From Polaribacter sp. IC073 (GTDB lineage: Bacteria > Bacteroidota > Bacteroidia > Flavobacteriales > Flavobacteriaceae): a DNA stretch of 64,000 nt. The stretch is taken from contig NZ_VORS01000001.1 in NCBI RefSeq assembly GCF_007997075.1, positions 186,001 to 250,000 on the forward strand. Direction: 5' to 3'. The notes beneath the pieces were generated by a model. The model ran no database searches. It was not told where the DNA came from and was given only the letters and a program-made list of their open reading frames with translations. The position numbers and the translations under genes were made by a program. This document shows positions 10,301-17,717 of the stretch, piece by piece. Every line of letters starts with the position of its first letter. Within the stretch, counting starts at the first letter, position 1.

Positions 10301-12883
10301 ATTTCCTTCAGGAGATTTTAAGCCCACAAAAGAAGTAAAAGGCGCATATTTTTTAGTAAAAGCATCTATAGAAAAATCACCTCCGTTTTCAAAAGCTCTT
10401 ACCAAAAATTGAACATTTAACATTCCTGGAGCATTTTTACCAATACTTAATTTACTATTGATTTTTGCGATTCCGTTTGCATCTAATTTCCCTTCAAAAA
10501 CAGTTATTTCTTCTGATGAAAATTCTCTTGAAGGATCTGTAAAAACATAATCCTTATAGTTTTCAAAGCTATAATTAACCGCCGAAACCTTTGCTTTAAT
10601 TTCAGTTTTTAGATTCTTTGCAGGCGTTCCGTGTAACCATTTTACAGCTAAGGTTCCGTTAATTGATTTTCTGCTTGATAAAATTTCATGATCAAAATCG
10701 ATCTTAATTTTTAAACGGTTTGGTTTTACGGTTTCAATTTTTAGAGACTTGTAAAACTTTGCCCCACCAACAGAAATTTTTGCGGAATAATTTCCTGTTT
10801 TTGCCTCTTGTGATGTTGTTACCGAAAACTTATAGAAATTATTTAAGTTTTCTGAAGTTACCTTTTTATATACCAACTTTCCGCTTGGATCTGTAACCTC
10901 TAATTTTACTGGATGATTTTTTGGCAACTTATTATCCGCATCATTCAATATAAACGTTAAATGCAGAGAATCTCCAGGTCGCCAAACACCACGTTCTCCA
11001 TAAACATAACCTTTTAAACCCTTTTGGGTTTTGCTTCCTGCAACATCAAACTTGCTTAAAGACAAAGAATTTCCGTCTAATAACTTAATATATCCTCTAT
11101 TACTCCCTTTAGAAACAATTGCAAATGCTGCATTTTTAGAGCTTTCTACATTTACAAGACCTTGTGTATTTGTTCTAGTTGATAGAATTTCTTGCTGCTG
11201 AAAATTATATAATTTAACAATTGCACCAATAATAGGTTTTGTGTTTAAGAGATCTGTTACCGCAAAAAAGTATTCATTATTTGTCCCTTTTTTAGCTATA
11301 ATCCCCATATTGGAAGCCAATAAATTTTGAGAAATTCCTTTTTCATTGTAATAACTTTCATGACACGGATTGTCTCTTTCTCTCCAATTATAATTATAGT
11401 TCTTGTAGCTATACAATTTATTATCCCAATACAATTCCTCTCTTTCTTCTTCATCATCAATTTCACTTAAATTGTTATATTCTTCACCATAATAATCACC
11501 TTCAAAATCAGTGTTATTAGCAATAGAAACAGTACTTTCTGAACAATTGTAAATAGCCTGGTTTTTATTAAAGTTTAACTCTATTCTATAAATTGCTCCA
11601 GGTTCCGCTTCCATCATTTTAGCCAAATCTACACTATACGCTTTCCATTTTTGAGTGTTTTTTTCATTCTTATCAGTTAAAGTAATGGTCTTTTTTGCAA
11701 CTCTTCTACCCACTCTTTTTATAGCATATTCATTATTGCTATTTATGTTATTTTCTTGCAGAAATTGCAATACATTCTCTTCATAAATTTTTATAATTCT
11801 AACCTCAACTTCCCTAACATTTATGGCTTCAAAATTGAATTTTAAATCATTCGAATTTGGCAAAATAGTTCCGCTACTAATTGCTCTAATCTCTGGTTTT
11901 TTCTGCTCGAAAGTGATGTTTTCTGTATAGTTGTTTTTTAATTTATAATTATCAATGTTTTTTATTCCTTGAAAAACGGAAACCAAAATAGCGCCTTCAA
12001 ATTTCGTTTCAGAAAATACTTTTAACTCATTTCCGTTGACAATAAAACGAGGATTTTTCACGTTTTTAAGCGTTACCAAACCATCAAAATTTTGTTGTTT
12101 TTTAAGTTGATCCGAAAAATTAATTGAAATATATTGTTCAGAACTATTATTCACTTTTAAACCAACAATTTTAAAGTTATTCTTACCAGGAATTATCATT
12201 TCATTTTTTCCTTTTGATGCCGATTTTATCGGATCTCCGTTCCAAATAATTGCTAGTTTAGAATCTTCTACAAAACGTTGAATGCTATCAATTTTAAATT
12301 CAAAAATTTTCCCCTTTTCATAAGATTCATTCCAAACGATATTTTTTGAAATTCCTTTTTGAGATGCATTTATCAATTCTTTAGCATTTTCTAAAGAAAT
12401 TACATCCGCAGATTTTACAGTTCCGCCTAAATATTGATATTCTCTAGAATACGATTGCAAACTATACGTTTGAATATTAAAATTCGGTGCAATTGTTTTA
12501 AATTGAAACGTGTAATTTTTAAATTCTTGAGAAATATCTTTAAAGATTTCATTCAGTTTTACCGTGACCGAATATTCGGTATCTGCGTCTAAATTTTCAT
12601 CAGGAATAAAGACGAAAGCATGCTTGTTTATCGTTTTAATTGTGCCATTTACGAATGGTTTTATAGCAATAATTTCTGTTGAAATTTCTTGGTTGACTTC
12701 CCAGTTTTTAACTTCTTTCGCTAGATTTATTTCAATATTATTTGCTATAGAAACTACACCAGAAGTTGTGTAACTGATATATTCTTTAAATTTATAAATA
12801 TTATCGGTTTCAACATTTTCTTTTTTACAGGAAAAAATAAAGAAAAGAATAGAGAGCGTTAAAAGTAGATTTTTAATTTTCAT
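7322..12883 (-). CDS. Bacterial alpha-2-macroglobulin family lipoprotein
   Basis: About 1,853 aa. The ATG at 12883 is preferred because it gives a clean lipoprotein signal (MKIKNLLL...ILFFIFSC) and because a TAnnTTTG element at 12909-12916 would start transcription after the longer GTG start at 12904. Domains: N-terminal Ig-like MG repeats, a bait-region-like MG core (GYVYGERGVWRPGDSLHLTF), then an A2M domain and thioester domain with CVEQ near residue 1406 (YPHGCVEQTTS), and C-terminal receptor-like repeats. The thioester Cys and Gln are intact, so protease trapping by covalent capture is plausible. Role inferred from the family: periplasmic protease defence coupled to PBP1C repair of the wall. 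Here the two genes are separated by 1.4 kb of repeats. Confidence 0.95.
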   Translation of the reverse strand: MKIKNLLLTLSILFFIFSCKKENVETDNIYKFKEYISYTTSGVVSIANNIEINLAKEVKNWEVNQEISTEIIAIKPFVNGTIKTINKHAFVFIPDENLDADTEYSVTVKLNEIFKDISQEFKNYTFQFKTIAPNFNIQTYSLQSYSREYQYLGGTVKSADVISLENAKELINASQKGISKNIVWNESYEKGKIFEFKIDSIQRFVEDSKLAIIWNGDPIKSASKGKNEMIIPGKNNFKIVGLKVNNSSEQYISINFSDQLKKQQNFDGLVTLKNVKNPRFIVNGNELKVFSETKFEGAILVSVFQGIKNIDNYKLKNNYTENITFEQKKPEIRAISSGTILPNSNDLKFNFEAINVREVEVRIIKIYEENVLQFLQENNINSNNEYAIKRVGRRVAKKTITLTDKNEKNTQKWKAYSVDLAKMMEAEPGAIYRIELNFNKNQAIYNCSESTVSIANNTDFEGDYYGEEYNNLSEIDDEEEREELYWDNKLYSYKNYNYNWRERDNPCHESYYNEKGISQNLLASNMGIIAKKGTNNEYFFAVTDLLNTKPIIGAIVKLYNFQQQEILSTRTNTQGLVNVESSKNAAFAIVSKGSNRGYIKLLDGNSLSLSKFDVAGSKTQKGLKGYVYGERGVWRPGDSLHLTFILNDADNKLPKNHPVKLEVTDPSGKLVYKKVTSENLNNFYKFSVTTSQEAKTGNYSAKISVGGAKFYKSLKIETVKPNRLKIKIDFDHEILSSRKSINGTLAVKWLHGTPAKNLKTEIKAKVSAVNYSFENYKDYVFTDPSREFSSEEITVFEGKLDANGIAKINSKLSIGKNAPGMLNVQFLVRAFENGGDFSIDAFTKKYAPFTSFVGLKSPEGNRYGSFFTDENQTFSVVSVDEEGNPIQRDEVEVEVYQIQWRWWWSAADDNLSRYTASSYQNKYKTLKISTNSKGKGSFRLNIPEKDRGRFLIRVLDKKSGHATGRTAYFYKNWWQNSTSGDKEAAKMLIFSADKETYNVGETAKITFPSGSKGRALISIENGTKVLETKWVETKKGTTSVEIPIHKNMAPNVFVNISLLQPHQVLENDLPIRLFGIIPLLVEDKSTKLEPQISMPDELQPEKEFVVKVLEKNNKPMTYTLAVVEEGLLDLTRFKTPNAFDVFYAREALGVKTWDIFDDVIGAYSGSIDQVFAIGGDGDLAKGKSRKANRFKPVVHFLGPFYLEKGKITSHKITLPNYIGSVRTMVIAGDVKNEAFGNVEKTVPVKKPLMVLATLPRKLSPKEKVTLPITIFAMDKKVKNVTVEVKTSNGVSVVGNKSQTINFEKPDEKMVYFELDVLKANGINTVEIIASGNGEKASYKVELDVINPNPMTSKVIDVTIKGKQTETINFNTFGVVDSNTAILELSTIPPINFSGRLAYLIQYPHGCVEQTTSSVFPQLFLNDIFDLTADKKRQVQENIENGMKRLGNFQQANGGLSYWLGENETDDWGTTYAGHFMLEAAKKGFVLPLTFKSDFIRYQKNAARNWRPDYRNNYTDLAQAYRLYTLALAGSADLSAMNRMREFKQISNEAKWRLAAAYALAGQKEASKEIMSTTNINFSTSKYNYYSYGSVDRNRAMALETMLITNHKDTKDVAKSIAKELSSNKWMSTQSTAYSLLAIGKMVVKNGGKAINLKYINDGNKVAIKTQSSLVQRTLKVKKGENSIRIENDENNIVFARIINSGQLPLGDEISESRGLSVAVQYIDLKGKSININELKQGQDFVAKITVSNPKNESVKDIALTQVFPSGWEIVNTRFTDFGTSIKSEARYTDIRDDRVNFYFDLNQQSKKPATKTFTVLLNAAYLGNYYLPGVQVEAMYDNDYLVKTKGRWIEVIK

Positions 12884-13205
12884 AGCATTGATTTTTATAA
12901 GCACAACTCAAAAATACGCCTTTAAGTATTCTAAATAATGGGTGAATTAGAATTCGTGAAGTTTCTTTTAGAATTCGTAGAAATAAAAAGAATGGTTCTT
13001 AACTTACCAACCAATAAGTGTTTTGAAGCGCACGTGAGCTAGCTAATCCGTGAAAAAATTATTTTGCTCAAGGTCCAATGTCTAATTAGAAACTAGACAG
13101 ATATAAGTGTTAAAATACTTCAATAAAAAGAGGAATTAATAAATAATATCAAGTTTTGTAAAATTAGCTCAGGAGTGAATTTCTTTGTTATATTTAAAGT
13201 TAATG
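12884..13205. other. Intergenic stretch between alpha-2-macroglobulin and the RiPP-locus S8 protease
   Basis: No gene seen on either strand. It holds the TAnnTTTG-like element CAAAAATA (12909-12916, minus strand), suitable as the -7 box of the alpha-2-macroglobulin gene with a short leader. The rest is AT-rich; no strong hairpin with a T tract was found to end the S8 gene. Confidence 0.6.
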
Positions 13206-14870
13206 CTAATTACTTCTAGAAATACTATCTGCCATAATAAGGGCATTATAAGCGTTTAGAACTTTACCTGATTTAGATAATATATTAAAAGGTATTGTTT
13301 TGTTTTTATCTTCTTCTGTTGGAGTATTTACTTCAATTGTATATTCCAAACCAGAATCCATTAAAATATTTTTTACTTGAGAAGCTGTTAAATTTGGGTA
13401 GTAAGAATACAATAAGGCTGCAACTCCTGATGTTATAGCTGAAGATGCAGATGTGCCACCATAAACAAGATTATACTCGTTATTAGGAAAAGTAGTATAA
13501 ATATATTCTCCAGGAGCAAAAATATCTACTTCATTATTTCCATAATTGCTAAAAGAAGATTTTAATTTTTTATTAATATACAGTCCACTAGAACCAACTT
13601 TTAAAAAATTATTAGATATTTCTTTCTTATTTTCATGTCCATGATCATTAGGAAACCAAGTTACATTTTTTATTTCTAAATCTTGATTATCGTTACCTGC
13701 TCCATTTACTATCAATACGTTATTTTCATAAGCATACTTTATAGCATCTAAAACCCAATTAGGATATAAAGAAAATTCTTTAGCGAAACTCATATTTATT
13801 ACCTTAGCACCATTGTCAACAGCATATCTTATTGCCAAAGCTATATCTTTATCATGTTCATCACCATAAGCAGAAATTGCTAATGACATAATTTCAAGCT
13901 CTTCATTTTTACCAATATTAACGATTATACCAGCCATTTTAGTACCGTGATCAAGTAATTCAAAATTTACTTCAAATTTTGGGGTTCCATATTCAATATC
14001 ATTTATTAGTTTTGGATTATCTCCTTGAATTTTCCTATCATTATAATCAAGGTTTAACAACTTACTGACTCTTTCTTCGGCTTTTAGTTTATAATCTTTT
14101 ATGTAGCTATCAGTAAATTCCCATTCAATAAAATTAGTTTTTTGAATTAAAGCATCTTGTAAATCTTTATTCTTAGGGTACATATTTTTTAAACTATCGA
14201 GTTCATGGATACCATAATTACTGTTTTTTATATATTTTGAAATTACCTCCTCAGCTTCTTTTTTCCATATTGATAAGTTTTTAATGTACTCTACTTCTTC
14301 ATTTGCAAACATAAAACGTTGTTTATATTTCAGTTCTGCTTTTTTATAAACACGAAATAAGGTTGAATCTTTTTGATTGATTTCTTTAATCTTCTTCCCT
14401 TTAAACTTATAAGAATATTCTTTTATTATCCTGGTATATTCATAGTTTACAAAATAATTAGTACCTCCTTCTTTATTACTTAAAAAATTCCAACCATTTT
14501 TATCATCCATATAACCATTTTGATCGTCATCAAAATTATTATTAGAAATTTCATTTTTATTGTTCCAAATATAATTTTTTAGACCTAAATGATTAATTTC
14601 AATTGGCATATCAATTACAGCAACAATTATTTTTTTAGGTTTTCTATTAACTAATAGAGAATCATAAGCTCTATTAAGGCTAATTCCTGCTAATGTGTCT
14701 ATAAGAACATCTTTAAAATGCCAGTTTTTAAAATCTTCTAAAGACTCTAATTTGTATCTTTTTAAAGAAACTTTGTTATTCACTTTAATAGTCTTATAGT
14801 TTGTTTTATTACAACTAAAAAAGATAAAACCCATAAAGAATATAACAATGATTTTTTTAATATCACTCAT
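13206..14870 (-). CDS. S8 family serine peptidase lipoprotein of the RiPP locus (LanP-like by context)
   Basis: 554 aa with lipobox FFSC20, so exported and lipid-anchored. Active-site blocks: Asp87 in AVIDMPIE, His308 in DHGTKMAG, Ser474 in GGTSASSA, Asn in NGAGNDN. The usual Asp-Ser/Thr-Gly is Asp-Met-Pro and the GTSMAAP block is altered, but all catalytic residues are kept. The long helical insert between Asp and His matches the paralog at 486-2183. It follows the precursor gene in the same direction, as leader proteases do in lanthipeptide clusters, so leader or core trimming outside the inner membrane is a reasonable inference. It could instead act on other substrates. Confidence 0.9.
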   Translation of the reverse strand: MSDIKKIIVIFFMGFIFFSCNKTNYKTIKVNNKVSLKRYKLESLEDFKNWHFKDVLIDTLAGISLNRAYDSLLVNRKPKKIIVAVIDMPIEINHLGLKNYIWNNKNEISNNNFDDDQNGYMDDKNGWNFLSNKEGGTNYFVNYEYTRIIKEYSYKFKGKKIKEINQKDSTLFRVYKKAELKYKQRFMFANEEVEYIKNLSIWKKEAEEVISKYIKNSNYGIHELDSLKNMYPKNKDLQDALIQKTNFIEWEFTDSYIKDYKLKAEERVSKLLNLDYNDRKIQGDNPKLINDIEYGTPKFEVNFELLDHGTKMAGIIVNIGKNEELEIMSLAISAYGDEHDKDIALAIRYAVDNGAKVINMSFAKEFSLYPNWVLDAIKYAYENNVLIVNGAGNDNQDLEIKNVTWFPNDHGHENKKEISNNFLKVGSSGLYINKKLKSSFSNYGNNEVDIFAPGEYIYTTFPNNEYNLVYGGTSASSAITSGVAALLYSYYPNLTASQVKNILMDSGLEYTIEVNTPTEEDKNKTIPFNILSKSGKVLNAYNALIMADSISRSN

Positions 14871-14977
14871 AAAATAAAATGTTTAATAAATACAAAAATA
14901 CCTAAAAGACATTTAATAGTAATATGCTTTTAGGTATTCTTAAAAGTTTGAGTTAATTATTGGGAAATAACTCTAGT

Positions 14978-15136
14978 TTATCCTTTTTCCATCTCTAGTT
15001 TTCTAGATTTATCGATGCACTTTGGTCTTGTAGGTCTTTTTATTATAGTTCCATCATCATCACCATTTCCTCCAAAAATTGCAGATGCATTTGTTAATTT
15101 TGAAATTGTAAATTTTTCTAATTTTAATTTGCTCAT
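14978..15136 (-). CDS. GG-leader RiPP precursor peptide of the split-LanB arm
   Basis: 52 aa from the ATG at 15136 (the frame opens further upstream, but this start gives the canonical leader MSKLKLEKFTISKL). The leader ends with SAIFGG at residues 22-23, a double-glycine site for a C39 peptidase. The core NGDDDGTIIKRPTRPK then CIDKSRKLEMEKG is polar with two Thr, one Ser and a single Cys, so at most one thioether ring could form. It resembles Bacteroidota class I lanthipeptide-type precursors in leader and context. It lies between the regulator and the S8 protease and downstream of a 17-bp hairpin. Confidence 0.82.
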   Translation of the reverse strand: MSKLKLEKFTISKLTNASAIFGGNGDDDGTIIKRPTRPKCIDKSRKLEMEKG

Positions 15137-15194
15137 AATTTTATGTTTTTCATAAATGTAAAATAAATTCAATACTTAATTTACAAGAAACTTT

Positions 15195-15232
15195 AAAAAT
15201 TACTCGATATTCATAAATATCGAGTAATTTTT
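15195..15232 (-). terminator. 17-bp hairpin between regulator and precursor genes
   Basis: Perfect stem AAAAATTACTCGATATT (15195-15211) with AATATCGAGTAATTTTT (15216-15232), loop CATA. It overlaps the stop codon of the regulator gene and ends in a T run on the transcribed minus strand, so it can terminate or attenuate the lanB-regulator message before the precursor. Its centre CGATATTCATAAATATCG recurs almost exactly in the divergent promoter region at 20028-20069. Confidence 0.75.
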
Positions 15233-16886
15233 AATAATTTTCTTCTAATTGTTTCATGAAAAAAGATGGTTTTACATTTGTAATTTTATAGAAAGCCTTT
15301 GAAAATGATTCTGAATTATTAAACCCTGCTTCTTCAGCTATAGCTTTAACAGTAAACTTTCGATAGAGACTATTCACTTTTAATTCACTAACTATAAAAT
15401 TAATTCTTAAAGTATTTAGGTAATTTGAAAATGATAACCCTTTGTAATGATTAATAATCTTAGATAGATAATTAGTATTACTACTTAAATCTTTTGCTAA
15501 AGAATTAAGAGTTACTTTATTTGAAAGATATTTTTTATCAAGTTCAAACTTTTCTAATTTAAGAAGAACTTCATCAACAATATCTTTTGGAATATCAATA
15601 TTATTACTATTATTGATAGTAGTAGTAGTAGTAGTAGTAGTAGTCATTATAATCTCCACTTTATTCTTGTAAAATTTTCTCTTCTTATACTGATGTCTTA
15701 AAATTAAAGAAACAATAATTAAAACAACAAATAAAGCTATTAAAACTATTAATGACATATGCTCTTTTTTCTGCATTGTTGCAATAATAATCTTTTTTTC
15801 TGCATTTAATTTTGGAATATCATATTCCTTATAAATTCTCTTATTTAGAAACAAACTATTTGTATTAATGATACTATCAAAAGCTATAAGTCTATTTACA
15901 TATTTTAATTGGATTTCTAAATTTCCAGATTTTTTATAATGACTAATTAAAAATGAATATGCATCTTTTACAAAGGGAGAAACACTTTGTTCTATTTGGT
16001 GAATAGAATCAACTTTTTTAAAATATTTTAAAGCTTCTTTTTTATTGTCAATGACAATATTAGCATTCGCTAAATAGAAATAAGGGTATAATAAATATTT
16101 ACTTTCTTTTTTTCTTTCAAAAAATTGTTTTTCTTTTTCTAATTTAATAATAGACTCTTGAATATTTTCTTCATTATAACTTGTAATTGCTTCATTTGTT
16201 AAGAAATGATGGTATGATATTGAATCTTTCAAAACCAATGATAATTTTTTTCCTTGCTCAGAATAAGTGCTTAAAGAATCTATATTATTAGTTTCCGTAT
16301 AAATATTTGAAATTTCAATTAGGGAAAGTAGTTTATGGTTATTATCTTTTAATTTATTGGCATATTTTAAATTTTCTTTCAAGAGCTTTAATGCACCACT
16401 GTATTCTTTTATTTTTCTTTTTAAACAACCAATACTATAATTTGCTAGAACTATTAATTCAGAGTTGTTAGATTTTTTTGCGTATTCATTTACTATCAAA
16501 TAATTATCAATAGCATTGACATAATCATATCTATCTTGAAAAAAATAAGCCTTGGTTAAGTAATCATAAGCAGGATGATAGGCATTTGGATTCTTTGAAG
16601 TTAAGCTTATTATGCTATCGCTATATTTTAGTACATTTATATCGTCGTAAAGACCAGCAAGCACATAATACCCTGTAATTATGTCATTTTTTGATTTATT
16701 GACTTTAGCTTTTCCTAAGAAAACTTTAATAATAGATTTTTTATCATCTATTTTTTTACTGCTTTCATAAAGATTGAATAATTCATCAGTTGATTTATTT
16801 TCTAAAGAATCAATATTTTGACCATAAAAAACTAAAGAATAACTAAAGCTTAGAAAGATTATTATATGTTTTCTTAATCTATACAT
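15231..16886 (-). CDS. TPR-transmembrane-AraC-type transcriptional regulator
   Basis: 551 aa. An N-terminal signal (IIIFLSFSYSLVFYGQ) leads into a periplasmic-type TPR region (roughly residues 30-330), a membrane segment (MSLIVLIALFVVLIIVSLIL, near 370-390), then a cytoplasmic C-terminal AraC/XylS helix-turn-helix (LSNKVTLNSLAKDLSSNTNY ... VKAIAEEAGFNNSESFSKAF). This TPR-TM-HTH layout is a common Bacteroidota one-component membrane regulator. Just after the membrane segment lies a run of nine Thr coded by an uninterrupted (ACT)9 tract at 15618-15644. It sits between lanB and the precursor, so it probably controls the locus. Confidence 0.88.
   Translation of the reverse strand: MYRLRKHIIIFLSFSYSLVFYGQNIDSLENKSTDELFNLYESSKKIDDKKSIIKVFLGKAKVNKSKNDIITGYYVLAGLYDDINVLKYSDSIISLTSKNPNAYHPAYDYLTKAYFFQDRYDYVNAIDNYLIVNEYAKKSNNSELIVLANYSIGCLKRKIKEYSGALKLLKENLKYANKLKDNNHKLLSLIEISNIYTETNNIDSLSTYSEQGKKLSLVLKDSISYHHFLTNEAITSYNEENIQESIIKLEKEKQFFERKKESKYLLYPYFYLANANIVIDNKKEALKYFKKVDSIHQIEQSVSPFVKDAYSFLISHYKKSGNLEIQLKYVNRLIAFDSIINTNSLFLNKRIYKEYDIPKLNAEKKIIIATMQKKEHMSLIVLIALFVVLIIVSLILRHQYKKRKFYKNKVEIIMTTTTTTTTTINNSNNIDIPKDIVDEVLLKLEKFELDKKYLSNKVTLNSLAKDLSSNTNYLSKIINHYKGLSFSNYLNTLRINFIVSELKVNSLYRKFTVKAIAEEAGFNNSESFSKAFYKITNVKPSFFMKQLEENY
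15618..15644 (-). repeat. (ACT)9 microsatellite inside the regulator gene
   Basis: Nine uninterrupted trinucleotide units coding for nine Thr in the juxtamembrane linker of the AraC-type regulator. Slippage would change linker length in frame without breaking the gene. Confidence 0.95.
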
Positions 16887-16895
16887 TTTTATGTC

Positions 16896-17708
16896 TTATA
16901 TGTTCTGATTTGTGTTTTCTAAATAAAAATCATAAAGAGTCATTTCGTAAAGTCTTTGGTTTGAAAGAAAGCATCTGTTTATACTCATATGAATAATACT
17001 TGGCAATAAATTATTAAGCATATTCTTTTTTTCTAATATCAATAATGAATCCAATACTTCTGAAAACCTATTTTCAAAAGGAAATATTAGATTTTTTTTA
17101 CTTTGTAATTTAGGTATTAAATTTCTATACTTAAAACTCAACTTTTTTTTCATATTACTATCAACTTCAAACTCTCTCTGAAATTGTATTTTCATAATTT
17201 CTAAAAAGTTTAATAATTCCTTTTTATCCAAATTTAAAAAAATAAAAATCTTTTCTAGCCAAATAAATAATTGAATAAAACGCTCTTCGTCAGTTTTAGA
17301 GTTAATAATAATATTAGTTATTATTTCACTATCTAAATAAAACAACGTTTCAATTTTATCAAAATAATTTGTATCATATCTAATTACTTCTCTTTTATAA
17401 TTTTCAATTTGTAATTTCCATATTTGATTGTCCTTAATATAAGAGGTTAGTAAGACCTTTAACTTTAAAACTACAATACTAAAGTTTTCTATGTCTTTTA
17501 GACGAAATCTAACTCTTAAATGTGGCTCAGGATCTAAATAGCGTATAAAAAACCATTTGTTGATTATATTATTATCAATCAATTCTGTTGTTAAAGGTTT
17601 TATAATTTCTATTAGTAAAATATCCGCAACTTTTACGCCAGAATAAATTTTGTAATAGAGCCATTCGTCTCCAGGTAGAAAATTTTTTTGTTTATCATTT
17701 CCTTTCAT
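16896..17708 (-). CDS. Thiopeptide-type bacteriocin biosynthesis / LanB C-terminal (elimination) domain protein
   Basis: 270 aa. N-terminal region (GDEWLYYKIYSG, LTTELIDNN, WFFIRYLDPEPHLRVRFR) matches the SpaB C-terminal or thiopeptide-type bacteriocin domain, which in full-length LanB removes glutamate from glutamylated Ser/Thr to give dehydroamino acids. Here it is a separate protein, encoded 9 bp downstream of the larger LanB piece, forming a split LanB. The Arg residues of the HLRVRFR block are those expected in the family. Activity on the 52-aa precursor is inferred from context. Confidence 0.88.
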   Translation of the reverse strand: MKGNDKQKNFLPGDEWLYYKIYSGVKVADILLIEIIKPLTTELIDNNIINKWFFIRYLDPEPHLRVRFRLKDIENFSIVVLKLKVLLTSYIKDNQIWKLQIENYKREVIRYDTNYFDKIETLFYLDSEIITNIIINSKTDEERFIQLFIWLEKIFIFLNLDKKELLNFLEIMKIQFQREFEVDSNMKKKLSFKYRNLIPKLQSKKNLIFPFENRFSEVLDSLLILEKKNMLNNLLPSIIHMSINRCFLSNQRLYEMTLYDFYLENTNQNI

Positions 17709-17717
17709 ATACGGCTC

